64,000 nucleotides of DNA, from assembly GCF_003201835.2 (NCBI RefSeq), contig NZ_CP029289.2:1736001-1800000 (forward strand), given 5' to 3'. Both the position numbers and the translations under genes were made by a program. The notes under the pieces were generated by a model that made no database searches, was not told the DNA's origin, and saw nothing but the letters and a program-made list of their open reading frames with translations. Origin of the DNA: Acidianus brierleyi. GTDB taxonomy: Archaea > Thermoproteota > Thermoprotei_A > Sulfolobales > Sulfolobaceae. Positions 50,540 through 58,538 of the stretch are shown here, piece by piece (position 1 is the first letter of the stretch; the number at the start of each line of letters is the position of its first letter).

Positions 50540-51474
50540 TTAATCAGCTCTAAAGCAGAGTTTACTATAGACTTATCAGTTATATTGTAATAGTCTAATA
50601 ATTCTCTTTCACTTCTTGCAGATCTTCCAAAAGTAGTAGCACCAACAAATCTCATTGGTACAGGATATTTCTTAACTACAACTTCTGATACAGCAGAACC
50701 TATTCCTCCATATATACTATGTTCCTCTATAGTAACTATTCTACCAGTTTTTCTAGCATAGTATTCTATTGTAGATTCATCTATAGGTTTTATAGTCTCT
50801 AAATTTATTACTGCAGTGCTTATTCCCATTTTCTCTAATTGTTCAGCTGCTTTAAGAGCGTCCCATAAAACTACTCCAGCTCCCATTATAGTTAAATCAT
50901 CTCCGTCCTTAAGCACGTAAGCCTTACCAATCTCGAACTTGTAATCAAGACCATTGGTTATTGGAGGAGAATATTCTCTTCCCATTCTATAATATATAGG
51001 ACCTCTCTCCTTCATTATCACTGGCAAACCTCTAATAACATCAGCAGGATCTGCTGGAACTATCACTCTCATGTTAGGAAGAGTACGCATTAAAGCTATG
51101 TCTTCTAAAGACTGGTGACTAGAACCGTCTCCGCTATCACTATATCCAGAATGAGTAACCAGAATTTTGACATTTAAGTTCATTCTACTTATACTATTCC
51201 TTATTTGTTCCCATGCTCTCATCGTAAACATTGCAAAATCTACTACAGCAGGCTTCTTTCCAGTAGCTGACAATCCAGCAGCAAAATTTACCATATCTTG
51301 CTCGGAAATTCCGACATTGAAGTATCTCTCTGGAAATTTTTCCTTAAAGTAAGAAGCCCTAGTAGAATCGCCAACGTCAGCAGTTATTACTATTATGTCA
51401 GAATCTTCTTCCCCTAACTTTACTAAAGTTCTACCAAAAGCTTCACGAATTGAAGAGAAACTTCCTTGTAACAT
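50536..51474 (-). CDS. Transketolase, C-terminal subunit
   Basis: This half carries the pyrimidine-binding and C-terminal transketolase domains: DIIVITADVGDSTRASYF, NVGISEQDMVNFAAGLSATG, THSGYSDSGDGSSHQSLED and GREYSPPITNG. The 312-aa length matches the separate C-terminal chains of archaeal split transketolases. It pairs with the N-terminal chain at 51443-52264, and the two genes overlap by 32 bp. Its place at the head of the aromatic operon suggests supply of erythrose-4-phosphate. Confidence 0.94.
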   Translation of the reverse strand: MLQGSFSSIREAFGRTLVKLGEEDSDIIVITADVGDSTRASYFKEKFPERYFNVGISEQDMVNFAAGLSATGKKPAVVDFAMFTMRAWEQIRNSISRMNLNVKILVTHSGYSDSGDGSSHQSLEDIALMRTLPNMRVIVPADPADVIRGLPVIMKERGPIYYRMGREYSPPITNGLDYKFEIGKAYVLKDGDDLTIMGAGVVLWDALKAAEQLEKMGISTAVINLETIKPIDESTIEYYARKTGRIVTIEEHSIYGGIGSAVSEVVVKKYPVPMRFVGATTFGRSARSERELLDYYNITDKSIVNSALELIK

Positions 51475-52264
51475 CAGGACTCGCCCTTTGTTTTTTACTA
51501 TTTTCTATTGGAGTGAAACCTTTACCTCTGAGAGTTTTTGCAAAAATTACTGCAGGCTTCTTTGCCTTCATCGCCTCTTCAACACTATTTACTATACTAG
51601 AAATATCATGGCCATCACATAAGAAAGTCTCCCATCCTACTGCTTTCCACACATCATGCAGAAACTCTTTAGGTTTAACATCTTGAGTCGAAGCGTCTAA
51701 CTGAAATCCATTAATTTCTATAAATGCTATTAGGTTATCCACTTTTCTAGCTACTGCATGTGTCATTGCTTCCCAGATCTCTCCTTCGTCTTGTTCTCCA
51801 TCTCCCATAATTACAAAAACTCTACCACTTCCATTAGACATTTTTATTCCAGTGGCAACACCAATACCAAAACTTAATCCCTGCCCTAAACTGCCTGTAG
51901 ACATATCTATGCCAGGAATGTATACTTCTGGATGACCTTGTAATAATCCGTTTATTCCTTGAATTTTCCATAATTCTTCCTCTGGTATAAGTCCTTTCTC
52001 ATGCAATACTGCGTATAAAGCTGGAGCTGCATGACCTTTGCTTAATATTAACCAATCTTTGTCTGTAGGATTTTTACTTTCTCTCACGTATCTGAATAGT
52101 AACGTAGTTAAAATCTCTATGCTACTTAATGACGACCCTACGTGAATTGATTGATCATAGAACTGCATTTTTATAACATTCTTTCTAGCTCTTTCTGCAA
52201 TCTCTTGCAACTTTTTTAATTCTTCTAATGATATTGGAATTCCATCACTTCCACCTTTTCCCAT
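51443..52264 (-). CDS. Transketolase, N-terminal subunit (TPP-binding)
   Basis: This 273-aa chain binds the pyrophosphate of thiamine diphosphate: the metal loop GDGEQDEGEIWEAMTHA is intact, with DWLILSKGHAAPALYAVL and GSLGQGLSFGIGVATGIKM. It is the first gene of the ten-gene aromatic operon. An A/T box near 52300-52308 would put transcription start about 15 nt before the ATG. The start overlaps no upstream gene. Confidence 0.94.
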   Translation of the reverse strand: MGKGGSDGIPISLEELKKLQEIAERARKNVIKMQFYDQSIHVGSSLSSIEILTTLLFRYVRESKNPTDKDWLILSKGHAAPALYAVLHEKGLIPEEELWKIQGINGLLQGHPEVYIPGIDMSTGSLGQGLSFGIGVATGIKMSNGSGRVFVIMGDGEQDEGEIWEAMTHAVARKVDNLIAFIEINGFQLDASTQDVKPKEFLHDVWKAVGWETFLCDGHDISSIVNSVEEAMKAKKPAVIFAKTLRGKGFTPIENSKKQRASPDVTRKFLFNS

Positions 52265-52300
52265 TGGTGCAACAACTAAACCCCCGAATATAGAATAATT

Positions 52301-52308
52301 CTTATTTT
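52301..52308 (+). promoter_or_regulatory. TATA-like box between the aromatic operon and the E1-like gene
   Basis: CTTATTTT is centred about 25 nt before the ATG of the rightward gene at 52329. The same A/T stretch probably also serves the leftward transketolase promoter. Confidence 0.5.
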
Positions 52309-52328
52309 TTAAGCTTTCATTATTATCT

Positions 52329-53195
52329 ATGGAACGATATTCTAGGCAATTATTAGCCTTAGGTTTAGAGCTTCAGGAAAAGATTTCTTCTTTAAAGGTA
52401 GCTGTTATAGGATGCGGTGCTTTGGGCTCGGCTCTTGCAGAAATGTTAACTAGATTAGGAGTAAAAGAATTAGTTTTAGTAGATGCAGACGTAGTAGAAT
52501 TAAGCAATTTACATAGAACTCACATATTCACTGAGAAAGATTTAATGAGACCTAAAGCATTAGTTTGCAAAGAATATTTAAAAAAAGTAAATAGTAATAT
52601 AAAAATAGACACAATATTAGATATTTTAGATAGCAAAAATGCCGAAGAAATAGTTAAAGGAAACGATATAGTGTTTGATGCTCTTGATAATGTAAATTAT
52701 AGACTTGTCCTCAACGATGCATGTGTCAAAAATAATATACCATTAATATATGCCGGTGTAACTGGAGAATATGCTTCAGCTAAAATAATAATTCCTGGTA
52801 AGACCTCATGCCTCTCTTGCTTTTTAGAACCTATTGATGAGCGTAATGCATGTGAGATAATAGGAACTACTATCGCTACAATAGATATTATAACGTCTAT
52901 TCAAATTCAATTGCTCATAAATTACCTTAGAGGAAGATACGAGGATGAAATGATTTACATTGATATGGAAGATTTAAGATTGGAAAAGATAAAAATGAAA
53001 AGAAATTCAAATTGTGAAGCATGTTCACTACATCAGTATAAATATCTTAAATCAAAATTTTACACATGTGGAATGTTAAGATCTGAAAAAAGTGGGAAAA
53101 ATATTTTTAGATCTTCTGAAGTAGAAATATATAAGGATAGTGAAGGTACTATTATATGCTATAATGAAAAATGTTTTAAGAAAAAAGAAGCATAA
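52329..53195 (+). CDS. E1-like adenylyltransferase of the ThiF/MoeB/UbaA family
   Basis: These enzymes adenylate the C-terminal glycine of ubiquitin-fold sulfur carriers or protein modifiers. The 288-aa protein has RYSRQLLALGLELQEKI, the nucleotide loop VIGCGALGSALAEML, DADVVELSNLHRTHIF with the conserved Asp/Asn/Arg, and DALDNVNYRLVLND. Cysteine pairs in CLSCF and CEAC are zinc ligands, and NACEIIGTTIATID covers the usual catalytic-cysteine region. Whether it serves Urm1-like modification, tRNA thiolation or molybdopterin and thiamine synthesis is not clear. It heads a rightward gene run. Confidence 0.88.
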   Translation: MERYSRQLLALGLELQEKISSLKVAVIGCGALGSALAEMLTRLGVKELVLVDADVVELSNLHRTHIFTEKDLMRPKALVCKEYLKKVNSNIKIDTILDILDSKNAEEIVKGNDIVFDALDNVNYRLVLNDACVKNNIPLIYAGVTGEYASAKIIIPGKTSCLSCFLEPIDERNACEIIGTTIATIDIITSIQIQLLINYLRGRYEDEMIYIDMEDLRLEKIKMKRNSNCEACSLHQYKYLKSKFYTCGMLRSEKSGKNIFRSSEVEIYKDSEGTIICYNEKCFKKKEA

Positions 53196-53200
53196 AGCTT

Positions 53201-54130
53201 GTGCAATTTAAATATGTTTTTACTGCATTATTGCCAATATTAGTCGTTGTAGTATATTCTATAATTTTTAAAATAAATATTATAGAAATAGTAAGAAGTT
53301 TAACTCCAATAATTATTCTAGCTTTTGTTCTTTCATATCTTGGACAGATATTAGTAATAGCTCTTAGAGATAAGAAAATTGTAGGAGTTTCTTTTTACAC
53401 AGCTTTCAAAGCAAGATTATTAGGAAATTCTATAGGACTAATTTTACCTGGCTGGGTTGGTCAAGAACTTACTAGAGCCACAGTATATAGCAAAGAACAT
53501 GTAGAGCTTATTCAAGGATTTTCATTATCGCTATTGGAAGCTTATTACGATGTAACAGTTGGATCACTTATGTTTCTTGTCCTATTACCTATAAGGTTCA
53601 TTGCAATAGAATTAATTTATATCTTCATAACAATAGGTAATATAATAGGCTGGTCTTTGGGACTAGCTTACGTATACACTACTGCAGGTAAATCAATTAG
53701 AATTGAGAAGAGTATAGTTAAATTAATCGGATTAGATAAGTATTATTTTGTATTAAATAAAGGAAAACAGGCAATGAAAGATAAAATTGAAGGAAAGAAC
53801 TTTATTACATACTTCTCTCTTACAGTCTTGGGATATTTAGTTCAATCACTATCATTCTTGGCTATGGTCTCAGATTACTTTAAGGATATTCTGATTAATA
53901 TGACTTTTTTTGCTGCTACTCTCTTCCCCATACCAGGAGCATCAGGAGTTTCAGAAATTGCATTCTCCTTATTTCTTCCTCCGCATTTCGTAGTAGCTGC
54001 CGTAGTTTTAGAATTACTTGACTATTTTATAGGTTTCATATTCATTAGGGATATAGACATTAATGAACTTAAAAAAGAATTCTACAAAATTAAAAAGTAT
54101 GGAGAGTTTTATCAAGGATCCGAATCCTGA
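53201..54130 (+). CDS. Flippase-like integral membrane protein (UPF0104/LPG synthase-type)
   Basis: This 309-aa protein has about eight membrane helices and the family pattern AFKARLLGNSIGLILPGWVGQE near residue 65 and FPIPGASGVSEIAF near residue 250 (lysylphosphatidylglycerol synthase transmembrane / UPF0104 fold). Archaeal members have no proven substrate; a lipid- or polyprenol-linked substrate is a guess. It starts at a GTG 5 bp after the E1-like gene. Its 3' end overlaps the Cdc45-like gene. Confidence 0.75.
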   Translation: MQFKYVFTALLPILVVVVYSIIFKINIIEIVRSLTPIIILAFVLSYLGQILVIALRDKKIVGVSFYTAFKARLLGNSIGLILPGWVGQELTRATVYSKEHVELIQGFSLSLLEAYYDVTVGSLMFLVLLPIRFIAIELIYIFITIGNIIGWSLGLAYVYTTAGKSIRIEKSIVKLIGLDKYYFVLNKGKQAMKDKIEGKNFITYFSLTVLGYLVQSLSFLAMVSDYFKDILINMTFFAATLFPIPGASGVSEIAFSLFLPPHFVVAAVVLELLDYFIGFIFIRDIDINELKKEFYKIKKYGEFYQGSES

Positions 54131-55130
54131 AGAAGGCTTAAAACTTATCGAATCTCTATATAACGAAAAATCATTATGTGTAAAAATTCCCTACACTCCA
54201 GATTCTATAATATTTTCTAGTTTACTAATGAAATATTTTAATGGCGATTTTGCTATTAGTTTCTCTTCCTTAAATTGTGAAGTCCAATTGCTTCAGAACG
54301 AACAAGGAAAATGGATCAATAGTAATGATAAACAAGTATTTTTGGGAAACTCAGCTTTTAGTTCCATATTACCATTAAGTAAAGACGATCTACTACCAAT
54401 TTTATCAGGAATTTCTATAAGTTCTTTCCTAGAAAGGAGAAAAACTAGTGAATGGGAAAATAAAATAATTGAAAAAGCAAAAGCTATGGGAGTAACTGTA
54501 GAGAAAAACGTAAAAATACCTGCCTATAATGAACTGCCGCTCTTCCTTTCTTTAATGCTATCCTTTGATCCATATTTACCACAGATTACTGGAAATAGAG
54601 AAAATGCTATCAATTTTATTAAAGAGCTTGGGGTTAATGAGACGACTAAATTAAGTGAATTAAACGAAACACAACTCAATACATTTCTTTATAAAATAAT
54701 GACAATAGCAATCAAGCTAAATCCTAGAATTTCCAGAGATGACATAATTTCCGATAGAATATTTTACTTTAATTACGATCTTCTTGAGGTATCTCTGGCA
54801 TTAATCTATTTTATGGATATTATAGGAAGCAAATATTTAATTCAATTTTCATTAAATCCATCAATAATAGGAATATTAATAGATAAATTTAGAGAAAATG
54901 TAGCAAAAGGATTCAAAATTGATATTCTAGATAATAAAGGAAAGTACTACATAGTAGATTCAGAGCTTAAATCTCCTACTCTAATATCAATTTTCTTACA
55001 GCAAATAGAAAAAAACAAGATAATTAAGACAATAGTTATAAAGGATAATGATACATATCTAACTTCAAGATATTTTTTATCATCAGAAGAAGAAGGTTTG
55101 ATAAAAATTGATATCAAAGATAAAAATTAA
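54099..55130 (+). CDS. Cdc45/RecJ-like DHH-fold protein, probably catalytically inactive
   Basis: The 343-aa protein shows the RecJ/DHH outline: an N-terminal segment IPYTPDSIIFSSLLMKYF at the place of the usual DxD/DADG motif, and PLFLSLMLSFDPYLPQITGN, which resembles archaeal RecJ-like proteins. The acidic metal ligands are mostly missing, as in the CMG-type Cdc45 partner of archaeal GINS and MCM. Gene context supports this: related genes sit next to pcc1 and ribosomal genes in other archaea. The ATG at 54063 is also in frame; I chose 54099 because it overlaps the upstream gene less. Confidence 0.62.
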   Translation: MESFIKDPNPEEGLKLIESLYNEKSLCVKIPYTPDSIIFSSLLMKYFNGDFAISFSSLNCEVQLLQNEQGKWINSNDKQVFLGNSAFSSILPLSKDDLLPILSGISISSFLERRKTSEWENKIIEKAKAMGVTVEKNVKIPAYNELPLFLSLMLSFDPYLPQITGNRENAINFIKELGVNETTKLSELNETQLNTFLYKIMTIAIKLNPRISRDDIISDRIFYFNYDLLEVSLALIYFMDIIGSKYLIQFSLNPSIIGILIDKFRENVAKGFKIDILDNKGKYYIVDSELKSPTLISIFLQQIEKNKIIKTIVIKDNDTYLTSRYFLSSEEEGLIKIDIKDKN

Positions 55131-55359
55131 GTACAATACGGAGAATTCAGAGGAAATATATAGAAGTATAAAAGTAGATAACATAGATCTTCCTGATGGC
55201 ATGAAAATTAACGTTAATAAAGGAGATAATTATATAGAAATCTATATAGAGATGGAGATAAAATCTTCCAAAGACATTTTAACTCTTCGTAACACTGCAG
55301 ATGAAATATTAGCACATATAGAAGTTATAGAAAAAGTAATTAGTAACGTTAATTCTTGA
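55108..55359 (+). CDS. KEOPS complex subunit Pcc1
   Basis: Pcc1 is the dimerising KEOPS subunit needed for the tRNA t6A modification. The 83-aa product has the expected beta-beta-alpha layout with DNYIEIYIEMEIKSSKDILT and LRNTADEILAHIEVIEKVI. It starts with TTG at 55108, overlapping the Cdc45-like gene by 23 bp, and ends 59 bp before the ribosomal protein gene. Size and pattern fit, but the family is short and divergent. Confidence 0.8.
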   Translation: MISKIKIKYNTENSEEIYRSIKVDNIDLPDGMKINVNKGDNYIEIYIEMEIKSSKDILTLRNTADEILAHIEVIEKVISNVNS

Positions 55360-55387
55360 TTATCCACTACTCCAGTTAATCAATTAA

Positions 55388-55395
55388 TTTAAATA
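55388..55395 (+). promoter_or_regulatory. TATA box of the uL16 gene
   Basis: TTTAAATA is centred 27 nt before the ATG at 55419, predicting a leaderless ribosomal-protein mRNA that could continue through the downstream genes. Confidence 0.6.
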
Positions 55396-55418
55396 CTTGA
55401 GACAGCTAACTCTAATTT

Positions 55419-55940
55419 ATGCCATTAAGACCAGGTAGGTGTTACAGACATTTTTCAGGCCCAGCTTATACTAGAAAAGAGTATATACCGGGTGTACCTC
55501 AACCAAAGATAACTAAATTCACAATGGGAGATCCAAATAAGGATTATGATTATGTGATAAAATTAATAACGAAACAAATTGGTCAAATAAGACATAATTC
55601 ACTCGAAGCAGCTAGAGTTATAGCATTAAAACAGATTTCAAGCGCTATAGGAAACGAAACAGATTTCTTCATATGGGTATTAAAGTATCCCCATCATGTA
55701 ATCAGAGAAAATAAAATGATGGCTTTTGCTGGAGCAGATAGATTACAAGATGGAATGAGACTATCTTTTGGAAAACCTATAGGAACAGCAGCAAGAATTG
55801 AAAAATTAGGAGAAGTAATAATGCTATTAAAAGTAAAGAAAGAACACTTAGAGATTGCTAAACACGCATTTAAAGTTGCTCAATCAAAACTTCCTCTTGA
55901 TACTGAAATAGTAGTAGAGCGTATACAAAAAGGTGCATAA
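55419..55940 (+). CDS. rpl10e: Large-subunit ribosomal protein uL16 (archaeal L10e)
   Basis: uL16 lies near the A-site tRNA and is needed for late large-subunit maturation. The 173-aa protein starts MPLRPGRCYRHFSGPAYTRK and contains YPHHVIRENKMMAFAGADR and LSFGKPIGTAARIEKLG, diagnostic of L10e. It heads a rightward group with Dph2, Csl4, RpoL and TFS, a translation and RNA-metabolism neighbourhood. Confidence 0.97.
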   Translation: MPLRPGRCYRHFSGPAYTRKEYIPGVPQPKITKFTMGDPNKDYDYVIKLITKQIGQIRHNSLEAARVIALKQISSAIGNETDFFIWVLKYPHHVIRENKMMAFAGADRLQDGMRLSFGKPIGTAARIEKLGEVIMLLKVKKEHLEIAKHAFKVAQSKLPLDTEIVVERIQKGA

Positions 55941-55945
55941 AATCA

Positions 55946-56944
55946 GTGAGTTATTTTTTTGATTACGACAGAGTTATAGAAGAAATTGAAAAAAGAGGAG
56001 CTAAAAAGGTTCTTTTACAATTTCCTGAAGGTTTAAAATATTTTTCTACTGAAATAGTTGAGAAAATTCAATCTAAAATGCCAAATGTTGAATTAATAAT
56101 ATCTGGAGAGCCTAGCTGGGGAGCCTGCGACGTAGCTGAGGACGAAGCTAATATAATCAATGCAGATTTAATAATTCACTTTGGACATACTCCGTATACT
56201 TGGTATTATCCAAAGTTTCCTACAGTTTTTATAAATGCTGAAAGTAGAATTGAGATAAATGGAGAACAAATTTCTGAATTAAAAGAAATTCTAAAACAAT
56301 ACGACGCTAAGTCTGTAGCACTAACGTCCACAATACAACACCATAATGTTCTAAACAAAATAAAGGAAAACCTTAGGGAATTTGAAGTAATAATTGGAAA
56401 TCCCTCAAATCCTTTCATGTTTCCCGGTCAGATATTGGGATGTGACTATAAAGCAGCCACTTCTGTTAATGCCGACGTATATGTAAATGTGTCTGGAGGA
56501 GAATTTCATGTTATAGGTCTTGGTCTAGCAACTATGAAACCTACCATCAAGTTGGATCCATACACAATGAAAGTAGAGGACATGACTAATGAAGTTAACA
56601 GAATTTTGAAAATAAGATATTCGAAAATATTAAAGGCTATGGACGCAAGAAATTGGGTAATAATACAAGGTGTAAAAGTGGGCCAAAATAGGCCCTTAAT
56701 GGTAAAGTATTTTGAGAAAAAGCTAAAGGAGAGAAATAATAACGTCTTTATTGTAACAAATAAGGTATTAAATATAGATAACTTAAGAAATATAGATAGA
56801 AGTTACATAGATGCTTATATAGTAACTTCTTGTCCAAGGCTTCCAACAGATGATCTATTTGAGTTCGAAAAACCGGTCTTAACACCTGGAGAAGCAAAAA
56901 TGATTATAATCAATAAATTAGAACCATATATATTCCCGTGGTAA
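55946..56944 (+). CDS. dph2: Diphthamide synthase Dph2 (radical SAM-like)
   Basis: Archaeal Dph2 transfers a 3-amino-3-carboxypropyl group from SAM to a histidine of elongation factor 2, the first step of diphthamide. The 332-aa protein has the three cluster cysteines C61 (WGACDVAE), C166 (ILGCDYKA) and C296 (VTSCPRLP), one per domain, at the positions known for the archaeal homodimer. It starts at a GTG 5 bp after uL16. Its 3' end is 3 bp before the csl4 start. Confidence 0.95.
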   Translation: MSYFFDYDRVIEEIEKRGAKKVLLQFPEGLKYFSTEIVEKIQSKMPNVELIISGEPSWGACDVAEDEANIINADLIIHFGHTPYTWYYPKFPTVFINAESRIEINGEQISELKEILKQYDAKSVALTSTIQHHNVLNKIKENLREFEVIIGNPSNPFMFPGQILGCDYKAATSVNADVYVNVSGGEFHVIGLGLATMKPTIKLDPYTMKVEDMTNEVNRILKIRYSKILKAMDARNWVIIQGVKVGQNRPLMVKYFEKKLKERNNNVFIVTNKVLNIDNLRNIDRSYIDAYIVTSCPRLPTDDLFEFEKPVLTPGEAKMIIINKLEPYIFPW

Positions 56945-56947
56945 AAA

Positions 56948-57517
56948 ATGAGAGGACAAGGAGACTTTGTTTACCCTGGAGAGGAAATCGCAGTAATAGA
57001 AGAATTCTCTGCAGGAGAAAATACATATGAAGATAATGGGCAAGTAAGAGCTTCGTCATTGGGTAAAGTTTTTTATGATATGATTAATAGAAGGAGTAAT
57101 ATTTTATCAGTAAAAAGGCCTATATTATTAAATCTCAAAAAGGCAAAATATGTATATGGAACAGTTACACTAGTAAAAGAAGATTCTGCTACAGTTTCTA
57201 TAAACAGCATAGAAGAAAGATTCATAAGTCCATCAATAACTGGATATCTTCATATTTCACAAATTTCTAATAAATACTTAGAAAAAATAACCGACGGTAT
57301 AAAATTAGGTGATATTATTAAAGCTAGACCATTATCTATCTCAATACCTCTTCCCTTAACATTAAAAGGAAAAGATTTAGGAGTTGTACTAGCTCAGTGC
57401 TCAATTTGTGGAACGTTAATGATAAAAACAGACGAAGAACATTTAAAGTGTCCTAACTGTGGTAATATAGAAAAAAGAAAACTTGGTAACTATGCGGTGA
57501 AAAAAGTTGGAAATTAA
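56948..57517 (+). CDS. csl4: Exosome RNA-binding subunit Csl4
   Basis: Csl4 forms the RNA-entry cap of the archaeal exosome. The 189-aa protein shows three parts: an N-terminal beta domain (GDFVYPGEEIAVIEEF), an S1 RNA-binding domain (residues about 65-145, YGTVTLVKEDSATVSI and GYLHISQIS), and a C-terminal zinc ribbon (CSICGTLMI and CPNCG). The length is normal. The RpoL gene starts within its last 11 bp. Confidence 0.94.
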   Translation: MRGQGDFVYPGEEIAVIEEFSAGENTYEDNGQVRASSLGKVFYDMINRRSNILSVKRPILLNLKKAKYVYGTVTLVKEDSATVSINSIEERFISPSITGYLHISQISNKYLEKITDGIKLGDIIKARPLSISIPLPLTLKGKDLGVVLAQCSICGTLMIKTDEEHLKCPNCGNIEKRKLGNYAVKKVGN

Positions 57518-57779
57518 AGTAGTAAAATTATCAGGAGATTACCTAGAACTTGAAATAACTGGCGAAGATCATACATTAGGAAATCTAATAGCAGGATCAT
57601 TAAGAAAGGTTCAAGGTGTAAAATACGCGTCTTATTATCAACCACACCCTTTAATAGATGCCATTTCAATAAAACTAATGACTGATGGGACTATAAAACC
57701 ATTGGATGCGTTATTGAAAGCTATCGAAATTGCTAAGGGAACTTCAGAGAGATTTGCAGAGGAAATACAAAAAATATGA
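57507..57779 (+). CDS. rpoL: DNA-directed RNA polymerase subunit L
   Basis: RpoL (Rpb11-like) pairs with RpoD in the polymerase assembly platform. The 90-aa product has ELEITGEDHTLGNLIAGSLR, KYASYYQPHPLIDAISIKL and a C-terminal helix LDALLKAIEIAKGTSE, all typical. It starts at TTG 57507, overlapping csl4 by 11 bp. Its stop overlaps the next ATG (ATGA), so the 87-aa protein is translated with it. Confidence 0.95.
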   Translation: MEIKVVKLSGDYLELEITGEDHTLGNLIAGSLRKVQGVKYASYYQPHPLIDAISIKLMTDGTIKPLDALLKAIEIAKGTSERFAEEIQKI

Positions 57780-58039
57780 AAAAAGAAACAAGAATAGGAA
57801 TATTATCTGAAAATAATAAGTTATCCTGTATTTGTATTTTTAGAGGATCCTTTTTGGAACATTTTATATTAGCATCTAATAAAGAAGACGCTCTAAGGAA
57901 ATTGGAAAAATCTAAAGTAAAACATGAAATTAATATGAGTAATTTTGGCATAGGAGAAAAATATTCAGGAGACCTAGAGAATACGTGCAATATGATCCTT
58001 GAGAAAGTATCGGAAAAAATAAATAAAACAAATGAGTAG
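57776..58039 (+). CDS. Uncharacterised 87-aa protein between rpoL and tfs
   Basis: I do not recognise it. The sequence has a beta-type N-terminal half (RIGILSENNKLSCICIF) with two cysteines two residues apart, then charged helices (NKEDALRKLEKSKVKHEI, NTCNMILEKVSEKINKTN). It is tightly coupled to rpoL (4-bp overlap) and lies 28 bp before tfs, a transcription-factor neighbourhood. A role in transcription or RNA decay is suggested only by position. Confidence 0.7.
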   Translation: MKKETRIGILSENNKLSCICIFRGSFLEHFILASNKEDALRKLEKSKVKHEINMSNFGIGEKYSGDLENTCNMILEKVSEKINKTNE

Positions 58040-58056
58040 GATATTAATATTGTCTC

Positions 58057-58062
58057 GGTGAT
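58057..58062 (+). promoter_or_regulatory. Ribosome binding site of tfs
   Basis: GGTGAT lies 5 nt before the tfs ATG. It indicates translation from a leadered, polycistronic mRNA rather than a leaderless start. Confidence 0.7.
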
Positions 58063-58067
58063 TTACC

Positions 58068-58400
58068 ATGAAGTTCTGCCCAAAATGTAATTCTATGATG
58101 GTACCTAGAAAGATTAATGGAAAATCAGTATACAAATGTCTAAAATGCGGATATGAAGAAGAAGTTAAACAAGAAGAGGTAATAACTACAAAGATAAAGC
58201 ATGATGTAAAGGAAAAAACTATAGTTTTAGAACAAGACGAATTACCTGTTGGAACTCAAATAATAAAAGGTGTTGTATGCCCAAATTGTAAAAATGATGA
58301 GGCATACTTCTGGATACTACAAACTAGAAGTGCGGACGAACCAGCAACAAGATTCTATAAATGTACAAAATGCGGAAAAGTATGGAGAGAGTATGAGTAA
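58068..58400 (+). CDS. tfs: Transcription cleavage factor TFS
   Basis: TFS, the archaeal TFIIS-like factor, rescues stalled RNA polymerase by stimulating transcript cleavage. The 110-aa protein has two zinc ribbons: N-terminal C4, C7, C24, C27 and C-terminal C71, C74, C99, C102. The catalytic acidic pair Asp90-Glu91 lies in QTRSADEPATRFYKC. All ligands and the catalytic loop are intact, so it should be an active cleavage factor rather than an inhibitory paralogue. Confidence 0.96.
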   Translation: MKFCPKCNSMMVPRKINGKSVYKCLKCGYEEEVKQEEVITTKIKHDVKEKTIVLEQDELPVGTQIIKGVVCPNCKNDEAYFWILQTRSADEPATRFYKCTKCGKVWREYE

Positions 58401-58439
58401 AACAAGCGTAAATCTTATTTTAGTTTGTTGAAATGTTAA

Positions 58440-58533
<94 letters not shown>

Positions 58534-58538
58534 TATCC

